From Thelonectria olida (Eukaryota; Ascomycota; Sordariomycetes; Hypocreales; Nectriaceae): a DNA stretch of 64,000 nucleotides. The notes below the pieces were generated by a model that was not told the DNA's origin, did not search any database, and worked only from the letters and a program-made list of their open reading frames with translations. The DNA lies in NCBI GenBank assembly GCA_020736575.1, contig JAGPYM010000019.1, positions 62,001 through 126,000 of the forward strand, in the 5' to 3' direction. This document shows, one piece after another, positions 1 to 13,332 of this stretch. Numbering within the stretch: position 1 is the first letter of the stretch; each line of letters starts with the position of its first letter. Both the position numbers and the translations under genes were made by a program.

Positions 1-3000
1 GGTCATCTTGTACTTGCCTTCTCCAGACTTGACGGTAATTCCCACATGGATCTCCTTATTCTTGTTGGGCGAGTTGAGTACCACTTCGGAGGTACTGCCG
101 ATAGCATCGAAACTCTGAGGCTTGCTCCATTCTGAGTCCGCAACCTTCAGCAGAGCTCGGTTGCGATGATCGTCACTGCCGAATGAGAACATGAATGGCA
201 AAGCCTTGGGGCGATCTTGATCAGACGTGTCCATGAGGGGGAATTGACCTGCCGCGGGCTTGGCTTGTTGCAGGAAGCCCTTGGCACGCACTCTGAGGTC
301 CACGCCCGTCTTATTCAAGACCACGTATGGGCTATACACGGTGACCTTGAATGCACCGCCGCTATGGGGAATCTTGAAGTAGTGCAGGACAAGGTTAAGA
401 GGCAATCCCTGCTCGTCCTTCACAACAATTTTCTGCTCCTTTCGGAAATCTTCGTTGCTTCCAGGATTGATGATGGCAAAGTCGCTCGCCTTGAACACGG
501 TATCTTGCATGTCGACACTGAGCAGGAGGAGATGTGATAGCTGCACGACATGGACAGGGCTCAAACCGCCCTTTCGTAGGAAGTTGGTCCAGTCCTTCTT
601 GGTATTCTTGTCGTAAATGCGATACTTGAAATCATAGGGCAAAAGGTTCTCGAGGGTGACAGGAGCAGATAGCTTGATCTTCATGTAGGGGTATTGTCTA
701 GCATAGTTAGCGTCGCGCATTCAACATTTGATGCTAGATCGTCTTACTTGGTCAGAGGGTTCGACTTGTCGAAACGAGCATGAACTTGGAAATAGAAAGG
801 ATCACCATTGTCACCCTTGCACACGACCTGCTTAGTTTGTCGTTTGAGCAGATCTCCCCACCATAGTTGCTCTCCGCTCCACTGGTATCCAAATCCGCCA
901 TCAGGCCGGACAAGGACTCTTTTTTCGTAAACAGCACCAACGGGGGCAGGGCGAGAGTCTCCAGGAGCAATCTTCTCAATCTTGAGGAGATGTCCCTCCT
1001 TGGCATCGTAGATACCCAGTTCAACCGGGATCTGTGTCGCGTTCTCCACGAGGAGAGGCGATCGGAACGTGACATATTTGACATTGTCAGTTCCCAGTTC
1101 AACATCCACACAGAGTCGATGTACGATATTGTCGGCCTTGGGGCGAAGGCCGTAAATGAATTCGCCTTCGCGGTTCAATCGAACATTCTTCACGGGGTCA
1201 AAGCCACTAGCCTCTAGATGGATGCTGACATATGTCTGGTTAGACTCTGTCAGAAGGTTCTCTCGCATCTTCTCCCAGTGTTCGAAGCTCCAAGGTCCTT
1301 CCTTGCCATCTTCGAGGCGCAGAGTGATGGGCTCATCGCTGGTTGGGCTCTTTGAATTGACAACGACATCGAAACCAGTATAGTTTCTAATTCGGTAGGG
1401 CGCCTCAACGCCTCGTGGCTTGTCCAACACATCCTGCTCCGTCGTCAAGAAGTCGAATGATTTGGATGCCAGCGCGATAGAGGCAGTCGTCACAGTAACA
1501 TCAAACGTCTTCTTGGATGTGACGTCTACCGAGAGTAATCCCGACACGGGCTCCTTGGCAACGCCAAAGCCCACTTGCCATGGTTCGACCAGAGGCTCCC
1601 AGCTTGACTTAGCAAAGTTGTACACATTTGAATAGAGCTCGAGGGCAGTTTCCGCCTTCAAGTTCGCGGTCCAGTTCTCGGCCGAGGCAGTGAAGTTCTT
1701 GATGCCAATATCGAGGATAGGCAGTTCGTGCACGTCACCAATCAAGACCACGCGAATTCCCTCCACAGTTGCAGAGAGCTGTTCACGCTGAGGCAAAGCA
1801 ATCTGCGAAGAAGACTGCTGCGGTGGTCGTTCAGAAACTTGTCGAGTGCCTCTGGTCTTGGCCGCTGTAGTGGACGCGCCCTTCCCGCTGGCGCTTCGTT
1901 GTTTGATACCAGCGCTTCGCAGCTCCCTTGCTTTCTGTTCGGCAGGCGTCTCTTTCACGGGTTTGGGTTCTTCGTTTCCAGCCAGCTCGCTAGCCTTGGT
2001 GATGATCTGAAGGGCAAGAAGTATATCGCGCAAGGCGAGTCGCAGAACAAGAGGCTCGACGTCAATTTGGATGCTGGTATCGGTTGGCTGAGCGTTATCC
2101 ATGCTCAGTTGGATAGAGAAGTCGTCGATAATCCTCAAACGAGAGGTCTCGAACTTGTCCATTCGGCACAAGAACATACCAATCTCTGAGACCTGGAAGG
2201 TCAAAGCATGTTGCTTAGATAGAAGCATTTGGCGAATACCGAGTACGATTGCTTCTGAGCTTGGGTTGAGCGGGTTGGCAATCAAAATCACTTGCGCGTC
2301 GACAAGGTTGACTCTGAAGGCAATGTTCATTGGCGATTCTTCTGGCTCAGGAGACACATCGGTACTCTGTTGCCTTGACGCCACAGATCGTGACCGGCGA
2401 GACTCGTTTCCAGTGAAGGTGACTTGCATAGAGTCCGTGTCCGACTCCTCTGGGGTTTCAAGGAGATCATCGTCGACTGGTCCAGCCTCATCGACAGCCA
2501 GTCCCTCCATTGCAAACTTCTGGATGGCAAACAGGTAATCGAGTGCAAAAATCACACGAGGGCTATCAATCGTAGCCATAGCAATGATGCTCTTTTCGGA
2601 GCCGCCTGCCATGGTTACGCTTGCCATCAGTTGTTGCACTTCCTTGTTGGAGGAAGTCATGATGCGGCGGAACTTGTTCGTCTCTCGGGGTCGGCTGTCG
2701 TAGATCGTAAAGGACCGGATGAGAAGCTCAGCCTCGAGGGAGCCATCGGACAACATCCTGAATTTGAACTTTGTCTCATCTAGGGAGAAGCGCGACAGAC
2801 TAGATCGAGCCAAGTTGCCCACTGGTTCGTCCTCCTCTGCCATAATGAGCTCCAAACCGATGGTGTTCACGCGCCAAATAAGATCCAGTTTCGTCCAAGT
2901 CTGGCCGAGCGACCCAAGCTCAGGGCCCAAGTCGACGAGTGTTTGATCGTCTCCTGAATCTTTCTCGGATGCCATGGTTCGAGCACGTTGCAGCGTTCCT

Positions 3001-6000
3001 TCATCGACGGCTTTCGCCACTTCTTCCTCGCTGTCACCGCCTTCACCAGCAAAAGCTGCTGGAACTGACTTGGAAATTTCCATCAAGAACTTGAGCTGGT
3101 ATTGAGTCAACCGGAGGTTGATGTCTGACATGGTTCCTTCAATCTCTGTGTCAGGTCGCTTGGCGCCATTCCTGTGTTCAGCATACGTAATTTTAAACCC
3201 AAGATCGACATGATCGATCATTTCAAGCTCCTCCGATCTATCGTCAGGATAGTGGAAGTCAGAGGTGAGGCGAATGTTACGGATGCCGGCCGAAATCTTC
3301 ATGGCAATCTCGGAATCCTCACTATCGTCGAGTGGCGTGAACTTGTTCTGAGCGTAAATCTCACCCAGGTAAGCAGTGATCAGGTCACGCTGAGGACGAC
3401 CAGGGGTGAGAACGCGAGGGAACACCACAATCGGGGTTTTGACTACAACATCAAATTGGAAGCGACTGGGACTCTGCTGCATTTGATTTGCCTGGTCCAT
3501 TGCAGCCTGTCGAGCAGCGTTGTACAGTGCCTGCATCTTTCCGAATTTGACCACAAAATCGATAATCTTGCGGAAAGGCTCCTCCAAAAAGTTGACCTTG
3601 ACCGATCCAGCTCGAAGGAAGATGGAGCTGTCGTACCCGGGGTATGCCTTTGGGTTGTTGGGATCAAACGTCTCATAGCGGAAGTCTGCAAGGTCATCAC
3701 CCTGGATGGTGACCAGTTGCCGGAGATTCGAGTCTTCGGACACGCCTTGATTAACGTCGTCGAGCAAAGAAAGATCGCCCAGCCTGGCCGAGATGCGCAT
3801 GGTCTTTCCACGAAGGAAGATTCCAGCATCAGCCTTATTGAAGGACAACGTGGCCAGCCGAATTCCGTCGTTGTTCAAGATCAGCCGAATACTCTTGAGA
3901 TCAACCTTGACCCGGATAGCCCCAGCATTGGCGTTCTGCTGAGCTTGCGAAACCTCAACCTCATCCCCGCTGTCTTCAACATCGATCGCTGGACTGTCCT
4001 CGATAGCAGGTTGTTGGCTTTGTTGGTCGTTGTTCGTAAATGTCACCAAGATAAAGTCCAGCAAAGTAAGTAGCGTCTTCCTGGTGACAATAAGATTGAT
4101 TGTCGAGATGGCAGCGGTGACATTGATCTCCACACCCTCATACACAGGCATGAATTCGGGTGAAAGGGGGTTGACCTTGATAAACTTGACGTGAACAAGG
4201 CTGCGACCCTCCTTCAAGTCATCGCTGTCTCCTGACGAAACAATAGCCTTGAATTCATCCGGTGGATTGTCAACGAAATCATCGACTGTAACAGAGCCCA
4301 GTGATACCTCAGCAGCCATATCATAGGGTCGTGTGTAAAACTCCAGATCGAAACGCTCAGCGACAAGTTCCACAAGAAGAGCATCTGGCTTCTTTCTGTC
4401 GGGATCGCTTCGATAGAGCGAGCCTTTGAGCGTGTCAACCTTGAACTTGAACTCGAAGCTGCGTTGCTGAATTCGAAGTTGCTCGGCATCGGCACCGTCA
4501 TGCGCATCTTCAAAGTTGTCGTCGTCGTCATCCATGTCATCCAAAACTACAGCAGTCGATGGCTGCATGAAAGGGAATGGTATTGACTGTCGCCTGTCGC
4601 GTTGCAACTTGCGTGCTGACCTGGTGGAGACATCGCTGAGAAGGCGAGGTCGTGAGGGCTCGTGTTCATCCAGCAAGGTAGGTTCAAGAAGATCGTCGTC
4701 GCCGAATTTCGGAATTGCGACGTCGATAATTCTCATCAAGTTCTTGTACTTGGAATCAGAGACAGCAGCATGGAGCATGGGCAGATGCCCTGAGACCTTT
4801 AGCTTTGTCAAGTTCGGAGCTTTGGGGAGGATAGATGTCTCGACCACGAAATCGACATTGATCTGCTCAACAACGTGGAAATACGCATTTTCATCCTTCT
4901 CGGTCAGTTGGGCCTTTGTTTCACTGATGGAAGGTCCAATGAGGACTTGGGTCGAGGTCAGTTTGACAATGAACTTGTCATACATGACCGACTCTAGTCG
5001 TTTCAAATCCTCGTCGCTGTAGGCCTGTTTTTGCTTGGACTGGATCTCTTTCATCGTGGCCTGATCAACAAGCTGACTGTTGACATGGATATGACCAGCA
5101 TCTACGATCAAGCAAGTCGAGTCCTTGGTGGTGATACTGACTGGCACAATGATAAGGGGTGCCTGGAGGTCGAGCTCGGCGTTGATCGTCTTGTGTTCCT
5201 CGAGAGCAAACTCGAGACCAGCCCGAGTCTGCTCACGGAGTCCTTCCACCGTTGCGCCTGCAGTCTCCATCAATGCAGTAATGGACTCCATATGGCGCTC
5301 TGGAGGCCTGAAGAAGTCAACGATGCCGATAACGAAGTTCGGATTCCAAACAACTTCGAGAGGCTTCATCGAACCGACGATGGCAATATCGCCGTCACGC
5401 TCAATAGGATTTTGTTCAACTTCAAATTGGAAGAATGGATCTTGTTCGGAACTTTCCAACTCGGCCAGGGAGAGTCTCTTACGCTTCTTGATCTCCGGTG
5501 CGTCCTTGACTCGCACAATTTCGGGGTAAAGACTGTCTGGAGTAGTGCCATCGTTCACCCGTAGACCTCCAAGGCTGATGTTGGCAAGAAGAGAGTCTTT
5601 TCGTTGCAAAGCCTTTGCTTTGAACACATCAAAGTGTAAGCTGAGAAGATCTTGTGATCCTCCATGAGGGCCTCTTTTGAGCGTGAAGCTACCAGTGCTC
5701 AGAGACGTTTCGATGCACATCTTGATGGCTTCTCGGGGAACGTCGACTTCTTCGGCAATGGCATTCTTCTCGTCCCAATCAATGACATCGTAGAGTTCCT
5801 TTCGCTGTTCCTCAGTCATCTGAGTGTTTTCGCCGTTTTGCTCGACGGGTTCTTGTGGTTTGGAGCCCCACATCCAAGAGATCCAACCTTGCTGTTGTTG
5901 TTGAGGAGGCCGGTTCTTAAGGGCCTCTGCGTTCTCTTTCTTCAGCTGGTTTCGAGCCAGGGATCTCCAGAATCTCAGATCTTCATAGCCCAGCTTCTTT

Positions 6001-7196
6001 TCGAGGCCCTGAAGATTGGTGTCTTCCTCCGACGTGAGCTGCTGCTGTGCCTTTCTTTTCTTGAAAAGCTCAATGTATCGCCTGCGGTCATCGCGCCTCT
6101 CGCGGAAGTAATCCCAAGACCATCTTCGGTTCTTCTCGTGAATCTTGGAGAGAACAGCGTCTCCCGCAAACTTGAACCAGGCTCGTGGGTCCTCCTTTGG
6201 AGTGACGCCCTTGGGTTGGAACTTCTTGTACTCTTGGTGTCGGATGAAGTAATGGAACAAGTCCACCATCATTAATGCATCTCGGTACTGATGGTCATCC
6301 AAAACGAGACCGATTTCTTCGAACAAAAGGTTCGCCTTGAACTTGGGCACGTGGGTGTCGCCCGATTTATCAAGCTCGATTTTGGCTTGACCACTGACTG
6401 GCTTCAAGATGAACTGGTGGGCCAAGTCCGTACGAGCATCGGTTCCAATCATTTCCTTGAACCTTGTTATCATTTGGTCGTGTGGGAGTTCTTCGTGTGT
6501 GGGCGTCGCGGCTTCTCGGCCTGTTCCGAGCAGTTCTGAATCGGTGTTCCAGTAAACGGCGAGGGCACCGAGAGTCGCCATTTTGTGGGTGACGGTGGTC
6601 GAATCTTGAATAAAGGTGGGAGTCCACTGGCCATCAGTGCTGACGGCGCTGAACTCCTCCAGAGTAACACCCAAGGCAAAGGGATGCCCAGGGGCGGAGA
6701 TGGAATCTTCGTATCGGATGTGGATGTTCTTGACCTCGACTTGTAGGTTGTCGACGATCTTCGTGACCAAACTCTGGGTGAAGCTCTGGTTCTTTTGCTG
6801 TTCCTCCTGGCTCATGCCCTCCTGGTTCTTTTCCTTGAGCAACTCGGCGCTGTCAAGCTTCTCCATTTTGAGACGTTGTTTGCGTCGTTCTTCCTCATCT
6901 TCGTCGTATTCGGCTTCCTCCTTGGGGCTTGCCAGTAGGAAGACATCTTCGATGAAAACCTTAACGGGGGCGCCACGCAAGTTGGACCAGGGAATTATGA
7001 GGGTGAGCTGACCAAGATGCCCTTCAACCACGTTGATGGGTAACTTGAGCTGGTCAAGAGCTTCTCGGCGGAGTTCAAGATTCTTGAGCTTCACATCTCC
7101 AGACCAGATACCGACTTTCAGCTGGGTTGGATCAAAGTTCTTAACGTACATGCCCAGGAAGCGGTTTAGCAACCCGGCAACGAGGCCTTCCAACAT
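1..7196 (-). CDS. VPS13: VPS13 lipid-transfer protein, C-terminus cut by window edge
   Basis: VPS13 is a giant bridge-like protein that moves phospholipids at membrane contact sites. I read two exons: 7196 to 748, then 697 to 1, with a 50-bp intron (698-747, donor GTAAGA, branch GCTAAC, acceptor CTAG). The ATG at 7196 opens a classic chorein_N domain (starts MLEGLVAGLLNRFLGMYVKN, about residues 1-115). Beta-rich VPS13 repeat regions with acidic linkers follow, for example around residue 920. From about residue 1880 (PYRIRNYTGF) the adaptor-binding (VAB, formerly SHR-BD) region begins and continues through the second exon. The window holds 2,382 codons of a family usually about 3,100 residues long, so the C-terminal ATG_C and PH-like parts lie outside. 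Family identity is certain; the intron is inferred from frame and splice signals. Confidence 0.95.
698..747 (-). other. VPS13 intron
   Basis: On the minus strand the in-frame stop directly after PLTK is avoided by a 50-bp intron beginning GTAAGA and ending GCTAAC-TATGCTAG. Splicing joins phase 2 to phase 2 and restores a VPS13-like frame (QYPYMKIKLSAPVTLENLLP). Confidence 0.85.
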
Positions 7197-8500
7197 GATG
7201 GCGACGGAGGGGCCTTAACCCGGGCCGGGGAAGCGAAGTGTGTGGTTATTGGGTATTATTTATCGGGACCTCATTTGGCGCTTCGGATGCGTATCGTGCG
7301 CGCCAGCTCCATGCGTAAGGATCGTCAGTCAGGTCGTTCGAGCGGCGGATCGGGCCTGAGGGGGAAGGGAGGGAGGGGAGGGGAGAGGTCGACGGATCGA
7401 AACTCGAGAGAGAGGGGCGAATAGTAGAGGATTGTGTCAAATGAGGTGCGTAGTTTCAAGTTGCTATGTTGAGAGCAAACCTCGAGATGTTTTGGTGAAG
7501 TTGAAATCGACTGACTCCCAGTTCCAGTTGCACAGCTTGAGTCCAGATTGTGCGTCACCAAGTCAGTTCAGCACAGCAAAAGTGGGAAGAGCAATCGAGC
7601 CCAACCTGGCAAGAAGCAGTCCTTGTATGACGCCCATGCCCCAGGTTGAGCTCGACAGCAACGAGGGGGATACTTCTGTTCGCATAGTAATTACTGTAGA
7701 GTAGCAGGTACCTCTCTATTTTAGATCCGCGGCTAGCACTTGGCAGGCTCCCTCATTGGATCCACTGAAGGAAGAGGTGGTCCGGGTGGCCTGGTGCTTA
7801 TTGTGCGTGGGCCAGATGTGGTGCCTGATTGCCTTCTAAATCTAGACCTGGAATGGGGAGCAGGAGAATTGTTAGGCGGGGCGTTTTAGCGCTCTTTAGA
7901 GGGGCCGGCAGCTATTTTCCAGCGACTCCAAAGAATATCGCAGTCATGACTACGAATCTTTTATTGAATGTTGGCATTAACGGCTGTCTATTGTGCTTCA
8001 TTTCGTATGATGCGCCGGGAGTACCAGCAATTCACTAATGCGATCCTTTTAATCTATCTCCAACTCTTCCAGCCTACAACTCAAACTCCCAACTCTCCTA
8101 GCTGCCGGGAGCTTAGACTCGAAATGGCATTGTGTCGCAACATGACGTCACGACCTCTCAAGCTCCATCATCATCACCCATGGCATCCCGCACGCAAGTA
8201 AAAGCAAGGCATCCTATGACGATGCTGTCGATTGCATGCCAGATTCAAATTGAGGGGTTCCTGTGTAACCGGATTTGGATGCTGTGCCTTGTCGATAGGT
8301 AGGTATCTATGTAACGGACGAGATCCAAAAGCGAATGCATGTATTTTCCGCATTCACATTCCCACTCCTGCCTCATCGAGATCTTGCTCTGCCATACTTG
8401 TTGTCCTTCAGCACGTCTCCAATGCTTTCCTAGAGCCCATATTGTGAGACCGTAATTGCCATTCTCCGTATTCCAAGACAGCCACATCACCACAGCCACC
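7197..8500. other. Divergent intergenic region, VPS13 / DUF3429 gene
   Basis: This 1.3-kb stretch separates two genes transcribed away from each other and must hold both promoters. I see a perfect CRE-type palindrome at 8143-8150, AT-rich sequence close to the VPS13 start, and no supportable coding region; short open frames here have no recognisable domain. Confidence 0.6.
8143..8150. promoter_or_regulatory. CRE-like palindrome TGACGTCA
   Basis: A perfect 8-bp ATF/CREB site, about 350 bp upstream of the DUF3429 gene start at 8501 and 950 bp upstream of VPS13. Such sites bind bZIP factors of the Atf1/AtfA type. One isolated site can arise by chance, so function is inferred only. Confidence 0.35.
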
Positions 8501-9977
8501 ATGTTCCGCGCATCGCGATCTCTGTTCAAGCTTGCTTCAGGAGCTCCTCCTTCGACCTCTCTCGTAACTCGCGCCTCTACCAGAATCCCATCCTCAAGAC
8601 TCGTCCCAATTAGTCGTGTCGCCTTCTCCTCCAGCAAGCCTCCTCCAAATACCGAACCCATCAGCAAGGAAGAGGTGGAAAGCAGGGCAAAAGACAAGCT
8701 CAAATCCGACCCAGCTGCCGTCTCAACACAGAGCTCAGTGCGACATGTGAGGGAAACATCCCAAGCACCCAATGAGGAGGGACACGACATGGCGGCAGAG
8801 CTCAAGCACGATCTTGTGAGTACATTCAACAATCAAGCAAGAGAAATATTAACCAGCTGACCTCTCCCCAGGGAGTCGTCAAAGACACATTCCGCTTCAG
8901 AGACGTCCCTCGCGAATCTCGAATCCTCGGTCTCGCTGGGACCCTGCCCTACCTTGGCACTTCGCTCTCCACTGTATTCCTATCATGGGATCTGAACAAG
9001 CAGTGGCCGACCGGGAACTCTTTCTATGACTCCGTCCTTGTCGACCACGAGACGGCGAGGTACCTACTAAATGTGATTGAGCCTCTTCAGCTTGGATACG
9101 GCGCAGTCATCATCTCGTTTCTTGGCGCCATCCACTGGGTACGAACACTTCCGAGGTTATCAACACAATAAATAGACTAATCGCATCGCTGTAGGGCCTT
9201 GAATATGCCGAGAAGACGCCACACCCCGAACGCACCCGTCTTCGCTACGGCATCGGTCTCGCTGCCTCGGTCATCGCCTGGCCGACTATCTACATGCCTA
9301 TCCACTACGCCCTCACAGCACAATTCGCAGCCTTTGTCGGGTTGTACTTTGTAGACTCGCGCGCGACAACTCGCGGATGGGCTCCTCACTGGTACGGCAC
9401 GTACCGGTTCCTACTCACGGCCATGGTCGGCCTTGCCATCTTCATATCTCTTGTCGGGCGCGCCAATATTGGTCAGGCTCAGGCGCATCACGAGTTGGTG
9501 GAGCGCCGGGACACGTCAGGACTTGCCGATCACGATACCAATTGGGCCAAGTTAGAGCAGGAGGAGAAGCAACGAATCAAGGAGGAGAAGGAGAAGGCCA
9601 AAAAGAAGGCCGAGAAGGAGGAGCAAGAGAAGAAGCAACAGGAAATGAAGGAGAAAAAGGGTCATAAGCAGCCTGACAATGGCAAGGACAAGGCCGAGGA
9701 GAAGGAGGGTAACGACGAAACTAAGAAGGATGAGGATGACAGTGAGCCAAAGAAGGACGAGGAGAGCGAAGGAGACGACAAGTCCAAGGATGAGAAGAAG
9801 GGGGATGACGACAAGGCCAAGCACGAGAAGGAGAAGGACGAAGACGGTGATAAGTCCAAGGACGATAAAGACAGCGAAAGTAAGGACGAGGCCGAAACTA
9901 AGGACGACGGAGACAAAAAAAAGAAGCAGGATACCAAGAAGGACACCAAGAGGAAGGGCGGTAAGGGCAAGGAATAA
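8501..9977 (+). CDS. Mitochondrial inner-membrane DUF3429 (TMEM69-like) protein with Lys/Glu-rich tail
   Basis: Three exons (8501-8815, 8872-9138, 9195-9977) give 454 residues. The start is an ATG in a good context (CAGCCACCATG). The first 45 residues are rich in Arg, Ser and Thr and lack acids, as a mitochondrial presequence would be. Residues about 105-290 carry four or five hydrophobic segments (for example LGYGAVIISFLGAIHWGLEY and YGIGLAASVIAWPTIYMP), matching the DUF3429/TMEM69 family. From about residue 311 a highly charged Lys/Glu/Asp tail of about 140 residues runs to the stop. Such tails often attract the spurious name 'MNN4-regulated'. The biochemical role of the family is unknown to me. 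It converges on the STU2 gene, with 570 bp between the stops. Confidence 0.85.
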
Positions 9978-10547
9978 GGGGGCCAAACCGTCTCAACGGT
10001 TACGAAGTATTGATTTGTTTTCTAATGAAGCATGTAATTTCGATATTTTCCATGATAATACAGAACCTCAACTCGGTAATCCACCCCATAGTATCTGCGA
10101 GTAGCCTCATGTTACGTATCACCATCTACGCAACCATGCTTACCAAACTCTTACAACCCAAAATACAAGCGAAGATGGGAACCTTCAAGTCAAAACGTCC
10201 TCCGTCAAGGTATACTAATAACATCTGATAAACGTCTTATATAAACAAAACTGGTCATAGACTTCATGCATTAAAACAAGGTATCTCTAACCCTTTTGAG
10301 GGTATGACATCAAAGAACCCCCAAACCTCCCCGACTCTGGTCATGATTTTATAGGCTCAACTCAAAGCAAATGCAATGATGGTATGAGTTCAACGCCGTG
10401 AAAATGCTCCCGGAACACACTAGGACCGGACCCCAGGTGCGCCCGGCATGTCCGTCAAAACAGCCGACCAAATTATCATCATTATGTGCGGTCAGACGGA
10501 AATTCCGTCCAGGTGAAAGATTGTTACAGAGAACAATTACATCAGCC
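9978..10547. other. Convergent 3' intergenic region
   Basis: The two neighbouring genes end toward each other here. The sequence is moderately AT-rich, as expected for two 3' untranslated regions. I see no coding region, RNA gene or repeat. Confidence 0.6.
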
Positions 10548-13332
10548 TCAAGGTCGAGCATATGCCTGTTTTGCCTACCAAGCTGTTAGTAATGAAATTG
10601 AAATCCATCATTATGGCCCACATACCTTCATCTGTTCAATTCGGGCCTTCAGCTGACTCGTCACCTCTGCCGCTCTTCTCCAACTCTCCACACCATTACC
10701 CTGGGGCTGTGGCAAGGACGACATGGGCCGCTGCGAAATACCAGAGCTATGATCGTCTTCCCTATAAGATGCGGTGCTCCTAAAGCCTCTAGCAGGAGAA
10801 CCCCGCCCTGATGAAGGATTGCTACCGGCGTATCTAAGCTCCGGGCTCAGCTTGCTTCGGGGGTTGTGTAGGTCGTTATTCTCCTTCTCCTCCGACAGCG
10901 TGCTGGTCATGCTCATTCTATGGCGGTTTGCCGAAGACGCGCTATGATCGCGGTACACATCATCATGCGTGGGTGAGGCGAGACCTTGAAGGATGTTAGT
11001 ACCACTACCAGAATTAAGAAGACAGGGAATCTTACCGGGACTGCCCATGCCACCGGGGGATGTTCCTAATCCTTCAGCGTGGCTCAGAGCCCTCTTAAGA
11101 CGCTCCAGCTCTCGCCTCAACCTCTCATTTACCTGCTCAGTAGCTTCGGCATCACTCCTGGCGCGAACAAGCTGTGTCTCCTTGGCCTTGATGCTCAATA
11201 CATCTCTGGTGTGGTCTTCGATTAAGCCAGCGTTCTGGTTCTTGAGCTCCTGGATCTCGGACATGAATTTGCTGCGCTCTTGTCTCATCTCGTCCACCTG
11301 GCGGCTCAATCGTTCGTTGGCAGCCCGAAGCTCTTCCAATTCTGCTCGCTCCACGGCAGTCAAGCCGCTAGAGGGTGGAGGTGAAGCTGGAGGAAGCTGA
11401 GCTGGGGCAGCGGCTGGCTTTGCGAGCGAACGACCAGCAAGTCCACGCGAGAGTCCAAGGCGTGGTTGCGGTGGGGGTGCAGGTTCGTCTTCTGGGGGCA
11501 TTACAGGGGCCGCCATGGCCCGGCGGGGGGAAGCGGTACCAGGGGCAGTAAGGGTTCGCTTCTGAGGAGCTTTGAGCCCACCAAGGCCTGGCTTGGCTAG
11601 TCCTGGCTTGCCACCAAGTCGCGACGTTGGCTGAGGTACCTCGGCCGGCGGAGGTGCGGCGGCGGCAGCAGGGGCAGCTTTCTTCGCCATGGGCTTCTTC
11701 CCACCCATCATCTTCTTTGGAGGGGCGGCCTTGGGAGGGGCTGGTGCAGGCTTGGGCTTTTCCTTGGCCTTGACCTCGGCTGTTTCGAAGAACTCCTTGA
11801 CCTTGTTCTTTCGAATATCGTCGAGGCCCTCGAGGTGGGGTGTCATAGCTCGCTCACCAATAATCTTCATGATAGTCCCCAAGATTTCAGCACCACCATC
11901 TCGAAGAGCTGGGCTTGACTCTGACAAGAGCTTCTTTCCAGACTCACACATGGTAGCAATCTCAGACTTGCTGGGAACATCTCGTGTGGTCCGCAGACAA
12001 CGAATCAAGAACTTCATCGTCCCTTCTTTGACTTGGGGGTTCTTGTTCGTTAGATACGTGCCGATGTCCTCAAGACACTCCGTAAGATCAGTGGAAGCAA
12101 ACACAGCATCGAGGGCTCCACCCAGAGCTTCCGCAACGGTTGTCTTCTTCTCCTTCAAGCGATCCATGATGGGCTGCATAACAACACTCCTGTACTTGGC
12201 ATAGCCCTTTCGCAAACCAGTAGCCAGGGCTTGAATGCATAGCGCAGCCTGGGTAACGACAGCTACGTTGGCATCTTTCATGCATTTAGCCAACCCTCTG
12301 TTCACCTCATTGAAGTCGGCGTCTCTGATTCGGGGAACGTTGAGGGCCTGGTGGAGTGCGTCGACGGCCTCTTTGCGGTCCTTCCATTTGGATGATGCCA
12401 GCATATCACTGAAGTTGGCGGGGATTTTCTTGGTAACATCTTGGGGCTCAGCGAGATCGAAGGCGTCTACTTCGGCAGCCTCCTCCTCGTAGTCGTCGCC
12501 GTCACCACCGTCCTCCCCTCCAGCAGGGGCTGCTTCCAGGGCCTCTTGTTGTGATCGAAGCAGTCGTTCCTGTTTTGGTGGCGGCTCAGCCTTGATCTTC
12601 TCGAATTGCGCTTCCAAATCATTCTGTTGAGTAGGTTTCAGGTCACCCCAAAACATGGGCTTCATAGCCTCCCGTAGCCATCGGTAAAGCTCAACAGTGA
12701 GGTTTGTAGCTTCAGCACGAATGTTCTTGTCGGCAGCACCAAAGGCCTTCGGAAGAGCCTTGAGCACTGGCTTGGGATCCACGATCTTGCAGCCATAGTT
12801 GTGGAAGATCTGGGTAAGGGCATGTAGCGTCGCTGCTACGTTCTTGGGGACCTTGTTGGCGAGACCTGGTAACACTTCCTCGATGACTGGGCCGGAGCTG
12901 TCAAGCTCGATGTAGAGTAGCAGTGATTCGATGGCGTTCTGCTTGGTGGCGGCTCGCGTTGAGGAGAGACACTTTTCGACCATGGGCGTGATAGTGTGTC
13001 CCCGCGTCCTTAAAGCACAGTCCCGCCCACCAAACTTCAGGAAGGCACACAGGGCAATGATGGCCTCTTGTTGGGCGGCAACATTGGAATCAAGGACGGC
13101 TTTGTTCCATAGGCCAGGGTCGTTCATGAAGGGTCGGAAACATGGGTCGGACTCGTCGGGGGATACGGAAAATTGTTTAGCGGCATCTTCGTAGGCTGCT
13201 TTTCTGACCTTCCAGACCTAAATATTCAACAGTCAGCCGTGTTGTTGGTTGAGACGTAGGGAGGGATCGAACCTTGTGGGCGAAGCGGTCAGGCAAGGGG
13301 AGGGAACTGAAGTCTTCTTCTTGGTCCGCCAT
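10548..13332 (-). CDS. STU2: Stu2/XMAP215/Dis1-family TOG-domain microtubule polymerase
   Basis: Members bind tubulin through TOG domains and speed plus-end growth at kinetochores, spindle poles and cortex. I read three exons on the minus strand: 13332-13273, 13217-10626 and 10574-10548, with introns of 55 and 51 bp, giving 892 residues. The protein starts MADQEEDFSSLPLPDRFAHK and runs straight into the first TOG repeat (VWKVRKAAYEDAAK). A second TOG repeat starts near residue 275 (WKDRKEAVDALHQAL). A basic Lys/Ala/Pro-rich linker, a leucine-rich coiled coil (about residues 640-720) and a Ser-rich tail ending in an Arg-Pro peptide follow. Two TOG domains plus a coiled coil is the fungal dimeric form. 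The tiny last exon is supported by the GTATGT donor and an in-frame stop; the acceptor choice (10575) is less certain. Confidence 0.93.

Noticed and set aside
9552..9986. Long minus-strand open frame made almost only of Leu, Val, Ile and Phe
   Set aside because: It is the antisense of the Lys/Glu-rich tail of the DUF3429 protein; such codon bias creates hydrophobic open frames on the other strand.
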